NCBI GenBank assembly: GCA_964016885.1
Contig: OZ024740.1
Location: 303,414,248 to 303,478,247 of the forward strand
DNA: 64,000 nt
Source: Eledone cirrhosa
Taxonomy: Eukaryota; Mollusca; Cephalopoda; Octopoda; Eledonidae
Direction: 5' to 3'
The stretch's first letter is position 1, and every line of letters begins with the position of its first letter. A program made the translations under genes and the position numbers. Shown here piece after piece: positions 25,140-40,413 of the stretch. A model generated the notes under the pieces. It was not told the origin of the DNA and did not search any database. It saw only the letters and a list, made by a program, of their open reading frames with translations.

Positions 25140-28100
25140 CTGGAAAATAAAGAAAACAAAATTACAAATAAATGACTTCACAATTCAACAAAGTCTACGT
25201 ATATGAACTGTTATTTTTTTCAATTTACAAAATTAAATGTTAAAGTCACTCATCCATTTATGTATTTGTTTTAAAAAGATTCATCATCATCATCACTGTT
25301 TAACGTTCATTTTTCCATGTTAGCATAGGTTAGACAAGTCTGATCAGATGACTATCTCTTGCTCATACAGAACTGGTTGTAGCTTGGTTTCTACAGCTAG
25401 ATGCCCTTCTTAATGGCTACCACATTTACAGTGTGGACTGGATGCTTTTTGTCATGACACCAACACAACCATTTTACAGTGTGGACCTAGTCCACACTGT
25501 AAATGTAGTTGGTATTAGAAAGGGCATCCAGCCGTAAAAACCAAGCCCAAATTGGTCCAGTGTGAGCAGGAGAGAGCCGTCTGCTCTGGATGTTAAACAG
25601 TGATGATGATGATGATATAACAAAAAAATTTTCAGTGATGTCTGAATAATCAAATAGGTTACAGGAAACTAAATTAAACATTATAATAGTGTAATACCAG
25701 TCTTTCATTTAAATACATTTAAAAACCCAATGCAATAGAAATGAATGATGAGCTTCACTCAGGAATCAAAAATTCTTATAGCTAAAGTATATGAAATAAT
25801 CCATTGACAGTGTGATGTTTACACAATATATTCAACTTTTATCAATAAGAAATCCCAAAACCAAAATTATTTCAGAATTGAGAGATTGCAACTCTGATAC
25901 TATGGGGGAATAGTTCTCAAACATGCCTTCCAGCAGGTCCTGTCAGAAGCAACTGGATCCCCAAGTGAGACCAGCCGAGCTCATGGATGTTATTCAACCA
26001 TCTTGCTTGGGGTCTACACCTGGGTCTCCTGCCGGTTGGTTTTGCCTGTAAAATCTGTCCAGCGATTTTTTTTCCCCAAGACATTCTAACCATATGCCCA
26101 TCATAACAGAGCTGTGATCTCTCAAATTGGAGAAGTAGCAGCTCTATCTGGGGTGACTTTATCATATAATTCAAATATTAAACTGTTCTGTATTTGTCAT
26201 TAGCTGTATAATCAAAGATTGATTAGATATAGCTGTTTGGAAGCAGTAATCAAAATATCAACAGAAATAGAACTTACAATCATGGCAGTTGGTTTTCCTC
26301 TTCCATGTCCAGCTTTGGTGTCTATTTTGATAAGTAATGGATTTGTCTGCAAAATACAAAGTATTTTAAATCTTAAGCAATGTTTCTGATATCTTCTTAC
26401 CTCCTATATCCAACTCCAGCTACCACATTCATTTTGAATGGATAATATCAAAAACTGGTGTACTCTCGGGTCCAAAATAATGGGGGGTGGAGGTGGAATA
26501 AGCGCGGAAATGAGTAATTTTACTAGGTTGTCTCCATTGATTTTTTTTAAAACCAGAATTAGTCAGTTTACATATTGAGACTCCAACCTATCCTATTTAT
26601 TTTATAACACATGGGATTTCTAGTAATATTCTTTTTTTTGTCATGTATAATGTTTTTTAATGTCTAAAAAAAACTAACTCACAAGAATGTTACCACTTAA
26701 AATAAAATTTTGCCAAAGATAGATTAACAATTTAATAAGCGAGGGAGCGAGCGATTATTCCAGACCCGTGATACTGACACACACACACATTCAGCAATGA
26801 CAGCTTTACAGTGAATACCATTTCATCAATAACTAATAAATCACTGCTGCAAATTTATAAATAAGTGATCTGCAAAATCATTTCTTCAACTTTGAAATTA
26901 TAGATTAGATGTTGCAAATGTCTCATCTCTGAATTCTTCCGCATGTAGGATGAAATAGAATACAAGAGTCAGCTGAAAAGTTCAGAGGCTGACCAAGATA
27001 CCCTCATGGACTATGATCAAATGAGATTTATTTCTCAACAGTCTCCCTTGCAGTCCACACACTTCTTCCATCGGTGTTGCAGTGCTTGAATCCCATTGGT
27101 GAAGAAGCTTTCATCCTGTTGGTAAAAGAGTCAACAACAGGTATGACGTCATCATCACTGTGATACTGGTTCTCAGCCACATGTTTTTCATGTGGGGGAA
27201 AAAGTGATAGTCATCTAGATCTTAGGTCATCTTCAAGAGTCTCCCTTCCCCTCCTAAATTCAGCTGCCCACTTTTGCACTGTTGATAAAGCTGGCGTATC
27301 GTCCCTTAATACAGCAAGCATGTCACTTTTGCACTGATGATAATCTTGGAGCATCATCCCCTATTACAACAAACACATATGATTTTCACTAATTGTGTAT
27401 ACAGGGCTAACAATTATGTTAGTGCTGTGCACAGTAGCCACGTGAGAACCCCTTGACCGTCATCAAGCAATCGCACAGCTTTTTTCCCTTTTAGGTACAT
27501 AGAACCTCTCCCAAAGGAAATAACAGCAAATGTGAAGGTATAAATCTCAGGATTGCCACTTTCAATGTTGGCACCCTGAAAGGTAAATCAGATGAAATTA
27601 TGGAACTGTTAGAGATAGAAGAGAAGTAAGTTTGGAAACAGATGTGATGATGATATAATATATTTTGCAGCAGGACAAAATGGTATAAATTTTGTGGAGG
27701 GAAGAGATATTAGGGATTATGTAACGAAAGTGGGATATAGAAAAGAAAGGGAAAGAATATGGAAACTATGTAGATAGAGAGAAATGTAGAAAAAGAGATT
27801 AATAGATAAAAAAAAGTAACCATGACATTCTTACCTGTTTGGTTTGCTCTGCCATAGTATGCTGGAGTTCAGCAATAAACTTAAGGGAATGAAGTGGTAC
27901 AACACGGTCATCATGATCAGCTGTCAACAAGAGTGTTGATGGATACTGGATATCAGCTTTTGGGACTCTAATGTTATGGAGTGGTGAGTACCTAATCAAT
28001 TGGAATAAAACACATTTCTAATGAAATACGCAGCCAATGATTCAATTAATTTTGAAAATAATGAAGAACAGCTTAACATAGCTTAAGCTTTTCATTAAGT

Positions 28101-31100
28101 TGATGTTTGAAACATTACTTTAAAAAAAAGTTGTTACATAAAATCATGATGGAAGATTTTAATATAAATATAAACACTTTACAACAGGCAGTTGTGTATT
28201 ATAAAACCAAAAGTGAATTTATGCAAAAGGTTAAATTAATACTGCCTCGAAGAATCTAGTTCAATTTCTGGTAGCATGGAAAAGTAGACATAAAAATCAT
28301 GACAACCGACCAGTGAAATGGCTAAATATACTTTGACTGCTAAGTTGCATCCAATAACGAGATGGCCAACTAACACATAATATAATGTACATCATGGTAA
28401 TATATGGTAGTAGGGGGGGATGATTACAACCAGGTACTCTCGGGTCCCAAATAATAGGGAAAGTCAGAATAAGTGCTGGGGGGGGGGGGGGGGGGTCTAA
28501 GTTGATTTTTTTTAAAACGAGAATTAGTCAGTTTACATACTGAGACCCCAACCCATCCTATTTATTTTATAACTTATGGGATTTCTTGCATTGTACTTTT
28601 CAATGTCTAAAGAAAATTGTCACAAGGAATGTTACCACTTAAAATAAAATTTCACCAGATATAGATTAGCAAAATTTAATAAACAGAGGAGTTGGAAAAA
28701 AATCTGAAAAATTAATATGCAGAGGCTGGGGGAACATTATTCAAGACCTGAGAGTAATAACCTGTAGTAGTATTGCATAGTGGGTGTAATGAATAATTCT
28801 ATTAACAGCCTGTAGTAGGTGTGGTATATCTTAGGTGAAAGATATACGAGATACATTTAAGTGTTATATTGGTTACTCCAACACAGTAAGGTTACTCAGG
28901 TAAAGCTGTCAGGTTATACACATCTTATGTAATTTCAGCTGGATTCAGTAAATTGGTCAGTTGTCCAACATATTACCATCACTGTGACAACATATAAAGT
29001 CCGTCTTAAGCAGACGCTTATTTCAGTTTCATGGCGTAAAGCGACAGAGTATAAGACTTCTCCCTGGACAGGACACCATTTTCAGCTGAGTATACTGGAG
29101 CAACGTGAAATGAAGTGTTTTGCTCAAGAACTCAACGCGAAACCCAGCACATGATTTAAAGTCTAACACCTTTATCACTAGGCCACGTGCCTCCACATAA
29201 ACATATACAAAAGATTAATTTGACATCTTACTTTTTAAGAAATTCAAACTGTTCAGGAATATCAGAGCATCCAAAATCTGTGGTCCATGCATGACCGATG
29301 GTGAACTTATGGAACCGAAACATATCCATCACACTGAAAAATATATAACAAAAACAATTTTTATAATCCATTAGACACAAAAATAATTTCAATTTCCACT
29401 TACTGAAACAAAATATTTCCTCAGTAATTCATTCACAACTACTTTGGCAAATAGGGAGAGGCTTTTAATCCTTTTATCACTGTATTTCTAATGAAATACA
29501 CTATTTTAATTAATTAATGAAAAACTTTGAGGGATTTATTAAAATTATTAATCATTTCATTTGTGGTTGGCATTAGGAAGGGCATCCAGCCATAGAAACC
29601 AAGCCAAAATCAGTTCTGTATGAGCAAGACATGGTCATCCAATCTGGCTTATCTAACAATGCGAGAGCTCGTTTGACCCATGCTAGCATAGAAAATGGAC
29701 GTTAAACAGTGATGACAATGATGATGATTTTATTACTAAGATAGTAACTTAATGTAAAGTTCTTATATAAAATTATGTTAGATTTTAATTTAAATTGGAA
29801 ACCTTTAAAATGGGTGGTAACTAAAGGATTAATCTCTTTCTTTTTTTCACTTCATATTAAATGCTTGTGTATAGTTTATCAATGATGGTGCTTGATGTAT
29901 ATATATATTTATGTGTGGTTATATGCTTGTGTGTGTATGTATACAATAACCATTATTTGGCTTCATGACCTGGCAGTGAATGGATATAGTTGAAGAAATT
30001 CAAATATTTTCCTTTCTAAGTTACCCTCTGCCTCAGAGTTCCGGCCAACAGGATGAAGAATACATTGCTCCAGAGGATAGCAAGGGAAACACGCTGAAAC
30101 AGCCATCATTCTTGCGGGCAGCCAACTCCACTCAGAATAGGGATATGGTCCGGGAACCAAGAACGTCATGTCTTTAGCACAACTAAAGAGTCCTCTTTTT
30201 GTTTGGCAAGTTTTCTATTTTATCATCATCATTTCTACATTCATTTTTCCATGCTTGCATGGGTTGGACAGGTCCGTCCCAGTACGGCATCTCTCCACAC
30301 GATGTGTTCCTTCGTCATCTCCTCTGCCAGTCTTATCGATTTGAGGTCAGCTTCTTTTTTAGAAAGGAAAATGGCCTTAAAACATTTGTATATAAATATA
30401 TAAAATTATTAAAACTTACCCCACTTGAGCAAGAGCAACACCATACAGCTCTGGACGTTGGTTAATACAAGCTGCTACAAGCAGTCCACCATTTGATTGA
30501 CCATGGATGACAAGTCTTCAAAGTAAAGATTTAAAATGTTAATATTTGGAAGCTGTTTATAACAAGATATCACTTTATTGTAAAGCAATATTTGTGTTAC
30601 ATACATACACATCATAACTGTTATAGCAGTGGGTGTGATAATTGGGTGTAGTATGTCCAGCTAACAACCTGTAGTAGATTATAAGATAGTGGGTGTGGTA
30701 CGACCAGGTAACAACTTGTAGTGGTATTATAAAGAAGTGTGTATGGTGATTGGGTGTGATATGTTCAGGTAACAATTTGTAGTTGTATTATAAAGTAGGT
30801 GTGGTGTGACCAGGTAACAACCTTTAGTGGTATTACAAGGTAGTGGGTGTGATGTGTCCAGGTAACCACCTGTAGTGATATTGTAAGGTAGTAGTGTGGT
30901 GATTCTATCCAGTTATCAAACCTATAGTAGATTGTAAGGTAGCGGGTGTGGTGATTATATCCAGGTAACAACCTAGAGTAGACCTTTCTTCTATTTAACC
31001 TGACATTACAACATATATTAATTAACTTAAAATTACTTACTTTTTGGAGCAAGTGTACTTTTGCTTAATGAGATATTCAGCAGCAGCATGGAAATCATCA

Positions 31101-34100
31101 AAGACATTCTGCTTTTTGGCATGGGTGCCACTCTTGTGCCATTTTTCACCATACTCCCTAGCAACACAAAACATGAATGTAATGAGGTGTCTGAGAAATT
31201 AGCAGTTATTAAGTTATATACATAGAGATATGTAGAGAACCTTAAAGTAAGTTACATATACATGAGAGATATGTGAAGAAGCCTAAATTAAGCTACATAC
31301 ATATGAAAGATGTCAAGAAGCCTAAATTAAGCTACATACATATGAAAGATATGTGAAGAAACCTAAATTAAGCTACATACATATGAAAGATATGGCTTGT
31401 GAGAGCTATACAAGCCATGTATAAAGAGACAGTCAGCAAGGTTAGAATTAACAACGAATATAGTGAAGAGTTTAACGTAAAAGTTGGCATCCATCAGGGC
31501 TCTGTTCTCAGCCCCCTACTATTTATTATTGCCCTTCAGGAGTTCAAGACCGGCTGCCCATGGGAACTCCTATACACAGACGACCTAACACTCATAGCTG
31601 AATCAATGGCCGAGCTAGAGAAGAAATTCCAAACATGGAAGCACGGCCTTAAAATTAACCTGGCTAAGACCAAAGTTCTAGTTTGTAGGAAAGAAAATAA
31701 GGCGGCGGTCCCTTCCGGGAAGTGGCCATGCTCAGTGTGTAGGAAAGGCGTAGGTAGAAACTCCATTTTGTGTCAGAAATGCAAAGTATGGGTGCATAAA
31801 GGATGTAGTGGGATCACAGGTAAGCTAACTAAGAACATAGATTTCACATGTGGCCGGTGCTCTGGTGCAATAAGTAGCAGCAAGTGCCCACAAAATACTA
31901 GCTCTTTCAACTGCGCAGAGGGCTCTATAGAAATAGTGGACAGCTTCCGTTACCTGGGTGATAAAATCAGCAGTGGGGGAGGGTGCTCTGAAAGTACAGT
32001 AGCTAGAGTCAGAACTGGATGGAAAAAGTTCAGAGAGCTTATACCACTATTAGCCGCTAAAGGGTTCTCCCTAAAAATGAAAGGCAGGTTGTATGATGCC
32101 TGCATACGAACAGCAATGTTGCATGGCAGTGAGACCTGGGCATTGTGTGCAGAGGATATACGCAGACTAGAGAGGAACGAAGCTTGCATGCTCCGCTGGA
32201 TGTGTAATAGTAATATACGTGAACGGCAAAGCATAAACGAACTAAGGAAAAAATTAGAAATAAGAGGGATCAGATGTTGTTTACTCGAGAGAAGGCTACG
32301 TTGGTATGGACACGTGATGCGCATGAAAGTCGATAGCTGTATAACAAAGTGCAGGGCAATAAAGATAGACGGTAGCCACGGAATAGGCAGACCCAGAAAA
32401 ACCTGGGACGAGCTGATAAACTCCGACCTCACACACTTACACCTCTCCAAGACAATGTCACTGGACCGAGACCTTTGGCGGTACTCAGTAATAGAGAAGA
32501 CCCGCCTTACCTAAATACATAGTAACACCTACTACAGTCAGTAGGCATCTCTAACAAAATACACCCCCGTCCCACCACCCCCACCCCATCCACACCTCCC
32601 CCTTCTATGTAAAGTTATGTTGGTGCCACACCATCCAGGCCGAAACAAATGAGATCGTGTAGGTGTCACGACAAAAAAACACACAGTCCACGCTGTAATG
32701 TGGCCGTGTAGGCAACACGGTAAAAACCTCCCAGACCCACACTGTAAATGTGGTTGGTGTTAGGAAGGGCATCCAACTGTAGAAAACCTGCCAGACAGTC
32801 CTATGCGAGCAAGACAATCACTCTTGCCTCAAGTGGGAAAACCCCTGTCCAAACCCATGCAAGCGTGGAACACGGACGTTAAACGTTGGTGATGATGATG
32901 ATGATGATGGTTATATAGTAACATTGAAATTAAATTGGTTTGGTATGATAACATTGGTTGAAGATTATTTTTGTTTCCAGTAAATATAGGAGACAATATG
33001 GACATGTTTTAGTCTTATTCTGACATTATCAGTGAAACATAGCCATCACTGCATTTCTAAAGTGGTAATGTAAGAATAACTAGGTAAATGTACAAAATAT
33101 GAAGGTTAGCTGAACAGTTCATAGTGACCAAGATACTCTCATGGAGTGACCAAATGAGGTGTATTTTTCAACATAGTCCCTGGAAAGAGACAATGCAGTT
33201 ATTAATAAGAAGAGTTGAAATTAATGCATGCAAGATTTCACGGCACTAGCAACACTCCATGTAAAATCTGTCCAGTAATTCTTTTCTGAAACATTCTAAC
33301 TACATGCTTATAGTATTGGAGCTATGATCTCTCAATTCGGAGAAGTAGTGGCTCTACCTGAAGTAATTCTCTGATCTCTGAGCTACACACTATCGAGTAA
33401 CATTACCCTAAAGACCCTTTGAAGGAACCCAAAAAAGCGGCCGAACAGAAATTCTGAAATAGAAATATCATGTAGGAAAAGGGAAATATAAAATATTAGC
33501 TGCTACTTACCCACCACCTCGAATGTTGGCTAGAGCATACACACCATCTAAATCCTTGAGGAAAACCAACCTTGAGACACTGAATGTTGGTTTTATTGAG
33601 ATGTCAAACCCTCCATAACCATACAAAAATGTTGGTGTGTTACCATTAAGGACCAAATTCTAAAATGAGAAAAAAATATTAAACTGAAAGTTGAATGACT
33701 GTCAAAATTGTGTCAATAATTTCAAGCAACCTGAATCTTAAAAGACAGTGAGACATTACATTGGGACAAGGCTATGAATTTGTAGCCATGTAGGTTAACC
33801 AATTTTATCATACTAATACATAACTGATACTTATTGCTACCAAGCTTTCCATTTAGTGGTTATACTTTCTGATTTCCTCGATGCTGCAGTTAAGACTTTA
33901 TAAGTGGATTTTAACCATACAATTTATTGAACAATGCACATGACAGATCTTACCATAGAAGACACACAGGAGATCTTAATGTAGAAGACACATGATAGAT
34001 CATCATCGTCGTCGTTTAATGTCCATTTTCGATGGTTAGATGGGTTGTCCCATTTAAAGCAAGTTGGGTCTGGTGACCGTGTCTTGCTCACACAGAACTG

Positions 34101-37100
34101 TTTCCGACTTGGTTTCTACAGCTGGATGCCCTTCCAAACATCAACCACATTTACATAAAAAACATACAATAGAACTTACTGTAAAAAACATGTGACATCT
34201 TACTGTCTTTTTACAGAAAACATGCAATAGACTTTATTGTAGAAAGATTGCAATAAATCTTTTTACAAACGCAATAGATTTTATTACATAAAACCCACAA
34301 TGAATATTATTGCATAAGAGATGATAGATTTTATTGTAGAAAACATTTGATACTCTCATGTTTCAAATAATTGTTCCCTTCCCTCGCTTATTAATTTTTC
34401 ACATTTTTCCACCCCCTCCCGCTCTTCACTCCCACCCACCCCCCAAAAATACTAGAAATCCCATAAAATAAATAGGATATGTTGAGATCTCAATATGAAA
34501 ACTAAACGACTAATTCTGTTTTTTTAAAAATCAAGAGAAAAAGCCTAAAAAATTTAACAATTTTCAAACCCAGCTGCCTATTCAACCCCTCCCCTTTTAT
34601 TTGGGACCTGAAAGTAGATCCATTCTAAGAGCAAACAAAGATCGGAAATATGTCTAAATGGTAATAAATCTCACAAAATTGTTTATAAGATATCTTACTT
34701 TTTTATGGACCAGAAACATTGGAATCTTGGTTCCATCTTTGCTAGGATAAAATACTTGTTTAACTTCAAACTGGCTGAAGTCAAAATTATTCACTTTAAT
34801 CACTCGGAATACCTGTTGAAAAAAAGAAAGGGAAAAAATTAGGATACTTCTATAAGACAATTTTTCAAAATTCATATAATATAGATTGGATTTTGTATAG
34901 AATTTTTTTAATCAAATTCTTCAATATATCCCTATACTAATCTTTCTTAGTTTCAACAACTATAATGTCTTTCTTGCACAAACTCAACCCTTTAGTTACC
35001 AAACCCGCCAAAACCAGCTCTGGTTCTATGAAATAAAACCACCCATTTTAAAGGTTTCCAATTTAAATTTAAATTTTCCAACATAATTTATATAAGAACC
35101 TTACATTAAGTTAATATCTTAATAATGAAATAATTAATAATTTTAGTAAATCCCTCAAAATTCTTAATTAATTAAAATAGTCTATTTCATTAGGAATATG
35201 TTCATGAAAGGGTTAAACAACTTTTTCACTTCAAAAACTGACTGGGATCAGGCTGGTGCTTATCCCCGTGGTGTGAAGCAACTGAGAGTACAAGACTTCC
35301 CCTGGACAGGACACCAGTCCATCACAAGGTTAAATCCCCAGCTATTGCTGCTAGTACTCATTTTCAGCTGAGTATACTAGAGCAATGTGAAATGAAATGT
35401 TTTGCTCAAGAACACAACACACAACTCAGTCCAAAAATCGAACCCAGTACATTATGATCGTAAGTCCAACACCCTTACCACTAGGCCACGTGCCACCATA
35501 ATAAGCAATAAAAAAAACTTTTTTATATCCTTAAATAAACAAACAGCAATATGCCATGACAGAACCCTAAACAGAGAAGTAGAATGTTTTACAGCTTATT
35601 TCCTATGTTGTGTAGAATTACCTACCTCAGGAGTTGGTTTATCAACTGTCATATCTACATGATAGATAATGCCAGGAGTCAGGAAAGACATGAAGTGGAT
35701 AAAAATCTACAATAATGAGATGAAAATAAAATATTAAATGCATGACAAAATACAACACAAATATTTTAAGGTTACTTTCCCAGCTAAAGAAAAGGCTTGC
35801 CCTGCAGGGACCCATGACAAGCTTCTCTGTTTTACCCTATTGTCTGCATCCCCCTTTCCTAGCTTTCCTTTCTTCCTTCATCATCTTTAGCCATGTCTTT
35901 CTGGGTCTTCCCCTTCCTCTACTTCCTTCCACATTTAATTTTCATTACTCTTATTAATTTATTTTGTTCCTCAACAAATGACTCAACCATCTCCTTCCAT
36001 TTCTCTTCACATCATTCATCACTGGCTCTAATCCCATTATACCACCAAACCATTCTCATTCTTTCTAGCCTTCTGTTGCTTTATATTCATCATCCATGTT
36101 TCTTCCCAATAAATCATGGCACCTCTCAATTTCAGTGACTCTCCTCTCTTCATTAACATACCACTCAGTTTCCAGCACTTCTTCCATTCACATCTCACTC
36201 TATTGTCAGAGACTGATCCACCCTCTCTATTCAACATGTCTTCCAAGGTAACAAAACATTTTCAGTTCCCAAGAACCAGCTCAACATCCTCTCCATCTGT
36301 AGTTCCCTCCATACAGACTTTACACTTAAATGTAGCTGCCACATTATCAAATAATACTTTTACACCACTACATACATGACCAACTCTCTGTTCTTTCCAT
36401 ACTACCACATGCTTTACCCCTTTCCATCACCTTCATACCTTTTGCCTCCATACATTCCTTCTACCAATTCATTTTCTTCACTCCATCCATACTTTCTGCT
36501 ATACACAAGGTCATCTGTGTTTGGTACTCCCATCCATAGTAAATCCCCCTTTACAGTTTAGGTCAGCACCTACATCATAACTACAACTAGTAATGGGTTT
36601 AAAGCTGATCTCTGATGCATTCAACCGTCATATCAAACTCATCACTGATCTTGTCTTTTGTCCTTACAACTATACAAACTTTCTCCTACTCTTATTACTA
36701 CTCTAAGTAACCATTCCTCCATGTTAAAAGCTTTCTTCAGATCAACAAACCCATAAAACAAATTCTTCCTCTTGGCCCTGAATTTCTCCTGTAACTACTT
36801 AACAATAGACATTGTATTGGTTATTCCTTTTCCTGGCACTTCATCAATCTTCACTATTTTCCTTATCCACTTCTTTAACACACTTTCCAATACTGTAATT
36901 CCATGAAACAATTGCTTCATTGCTCTATAAATACCAGTCTAGTAGACTGCCTTTCCTCTCATACAGAAGGATGAGAGTACTCAACTCTCAATCCACTGGA
37001 ATATGGTCTTTTTTCACCACCAACCTACAGATTTCTGTCATCCTCTTCACATCCTAACTTCCTGCTGCCTTTCACATATCTCCCACACGACTGTGTCAGC

Positions 37101-40100
37101 CTTCCTGCCCTTCCACCTCAATGTTTCCTCAACTAACTCCTCTGCTGATTCAGTTACAGGATTGCTTTCCGTTTCCATCCCATTCATTCTCCACATTCAA
37201 CAATCTCTCTATATATCTCTTCCACCTTTCCTAAGTCAGTCTCAAGTTTGGAGGCTCATTAGGCCGGTATTTATCCCAGTTTTGTGGTGTGAAATAACAG
37301 AGTACAAGACTACCCACTGGACAGGATGCTCGTCCATTACACAGTTAAACCCCCAGCTATTGCTGAAATTCATTTTCAGCTGAGTATACTGGAGCAACGT
37401 TAAATGACTACAACACACAACCCAGCCCAGAAATCAACCCCCAGGATGTTATGACCCTAAGTCCAACAGCCTTAACACTAGGCCACGTGCCTCCAACAAT
37501 ATATAAAACATATCACAAATACATTTAAAGTATTTTGTCATATCATATAAAACATGACAAATTAACTAAATGTAAGTAGAAGATAAAACCATAAAAAAGC
37601 AGTTCACATTAACTAAATGAAACACACCTCTTTACTTTTCTTTCTTCCTGAACAACCAATTATGGTACCGATGTCTAAAGGTATCTCAGCTTCTAGTTTC
37701 CCAGTTTCCAGTTGATGTATATACAGTTTGTTCTAGAAAGAAAATAAGTCATAATTGATTATGGAATGAGCAAAATATATTTTAAAAGATCTAATAACCA
37801 TACATAACAAAGGTAAAACTATATATATATATATACAAAGCTCAAATGTATGTAGAGAATTATATAGTAGTTTCAGAATTAGCTCAATGTGTTTATATAT
37901 TATATTGGTCTGAAGAAAAAGTAGATTTCTTTTTTAGGGAGAAAAAGTTGGAAAGTTAGGCATAAACACAGAGCTATGCCAATGGGTTGACTTAAGATGT
38001 CCTCATCCTGTGTAAAGTGGGAATTGAATTTCTGATATATTCTGCTTCAATTTAATATGGTTATTTTAATCCTCCGAAGATGGAGAAGTACAAATATCTA
38101 TATATCATTGTGTATGTTTAAATCTTGATTATACAAATTTTCACTTAACATTATTCAAATAATTTGATGTACAACTCTCTTGAAACATGTGTAAGGAATT
38201 TAAAAAATGATTTAAAAGCTATTTTTTCCATCTATATATTTGTTTATATATATATATATATATGCAAAAAGTAAACAATGAAGAATAAATTAGTTTAATG
38301 CTTGATATATATGGGTGTATAATTCAATTACCTTAACATCTTTTAAGTAGCAAAGTACTAGTTTATTCTGGTTGACACAGGAAGCCCATTCTAAAACAGC
38401 ATTTTTATCTTCTTCAACAAGAGTCTTCCAATTCTCCTGTTAAAGCAAAGGAGGAACAAGTTAAAATGTGAGAGAGAGAGATAAGAGACATACAGAGAAA
38501 TATGAAGGGGAGACAAACAAAGAGGGGGAGAGAGAGAGAGAGACAGCAACAGAAAGAAGCAGGAGAGAGAGGAAGAAGAGAGAGAATTTCAATGGAAATG
38601 TAATTACCGGTTCTGGATGTTCAAAGTCAATATTGATAATTTTATACTTTGGTGCATTCAAGTTGGTGAGGAAAGTGAAGACGCTGCCTTCATTAGTGAT
38701 ATACTGAAATGGAATAATACAAAGCCATAACAAATATATAATAGACCAATACTGGAACAACACTTTAGATACAATATTACTTGAAACAGGTGCAGTAAGG
38801 TGGAACAGGCTGGCAGTAAAAAAACACATTTTATTTCACTGGGTGTATGACATGGACACTTGGGTCTTTATAGACTGAGTCAATAGTCAAGCAGGGCTAC
38901 TACTGACCTCACAGATGGGCATTCATTTCTATTCCTCATCAGAAAACAGTACAGCTCCCATGACTTTGGAAACATTTTTTCACAGTTGCTGAAGCATGAA
39001 AGAATCTACCTGCATCAGTTGTTAGCTGTTGGGACACTGCATCCTTCAAAACTTCCATGCTTCCTGAAATTCGCCACCACTACACCTGCTATTCCCCCTC
39101 CATACACACACACACACACATGTGTGTGTGTGTGTGTATGTATCATGACATACTATTCACTTTCCTGACTTTTGTCGAGGGGCAATTATTTGAGACCTGA
39201 GAGTATTTTCAAAATCTGTATTTATTAATCATAGTAGATTAGTTAAATAGTAACAGCTAAGTAGCTGATAATTTGCCTTATGTGCTAGATCTAGGGATGT
39301 GGTGTGGAATTTCGAAATCTCTAGGGATTCCATGATAGAAAAAGGTTAAGAACTATTGCTCTATACAGTCACTAAATATGCTAGAAAAAGTAGCCTAATC
39401 TGTCAAATCAAAGCCTACTGCCTTAATCCTTTTCTTACCATACTTCTAATAAAAAGAAACTGCCAGTGATTTTGAATGAGGGATTTAGTAAAATAACTAA
39501 TTTCCTCCAAAGGGTCTTTGGAGTAGCGTTACTCATGAGAGTGCAAAGCTCAGAGATCAGAAAATCCCTCCAGGTAGAGCCGCTACTTCTCCGAATTGAG
39601 AGATCACAGCTCTGACACTATGGACTTATAGTTACAATGTCTTAGGAAAGAATTGCTGGACAGATTCTACAGGCAAAACAAACCAGTAGGAGACCCAGGA
39701 GTAGTCCCCGAGCAAGATGGTTGGATAACATCCATGGGCTTGGCTGGTCTTGCTTGGGTATCCAGCCAGATCAGTTAGAAATGGTTGCTTCTAACTGGGC
39801 CCACTGCAAGGACTGTTTAAGGACTCTGCCCTCCATGACCCTCTCAGCAATAAGTGTGTGAAGAAGAAGAGGTACAAAGAGTTATATTTACATCATATTG
39901 GGCATCAAAGTTATCAACAAGTTTCACATATGGCAGATTTTCTGAAATAAATAAATAAGAATGTTTATGTTGATGATTATGTAAATTTGTATTATAGAAT
40001 GAATTGTTTATAACAATATACATATATTCATTTTATTAAGGCTGAATAGAGAGTTTTGTTACTCTGGAGTTTTGCAGCAAAACTCCAGAGTAACAAGATT

Positions 40101-40370
40101 CACTATTCAGCCTTAATAAAATGAATATTAAAACTACTTCAATATTGAGTACGCCTTTCTCTCAGCCATCAACCACAAGAATATCTTACCTGTAATGCCA
40201 TTTGGAAGTTTATCAAGTTCAACATAAAACAATCGGTTGACCGGATCGCATCCTTCATTAGGTGACAGCAAGAGATACTTGCCACAGACACTCACTTCAG
40301 CACCTCTATAAAAAAGGAAAATAATATACAAATTAATTATATCGATATATAATATATATAGGCACATACA

Positions 40371-40413
<43 letters not shown>

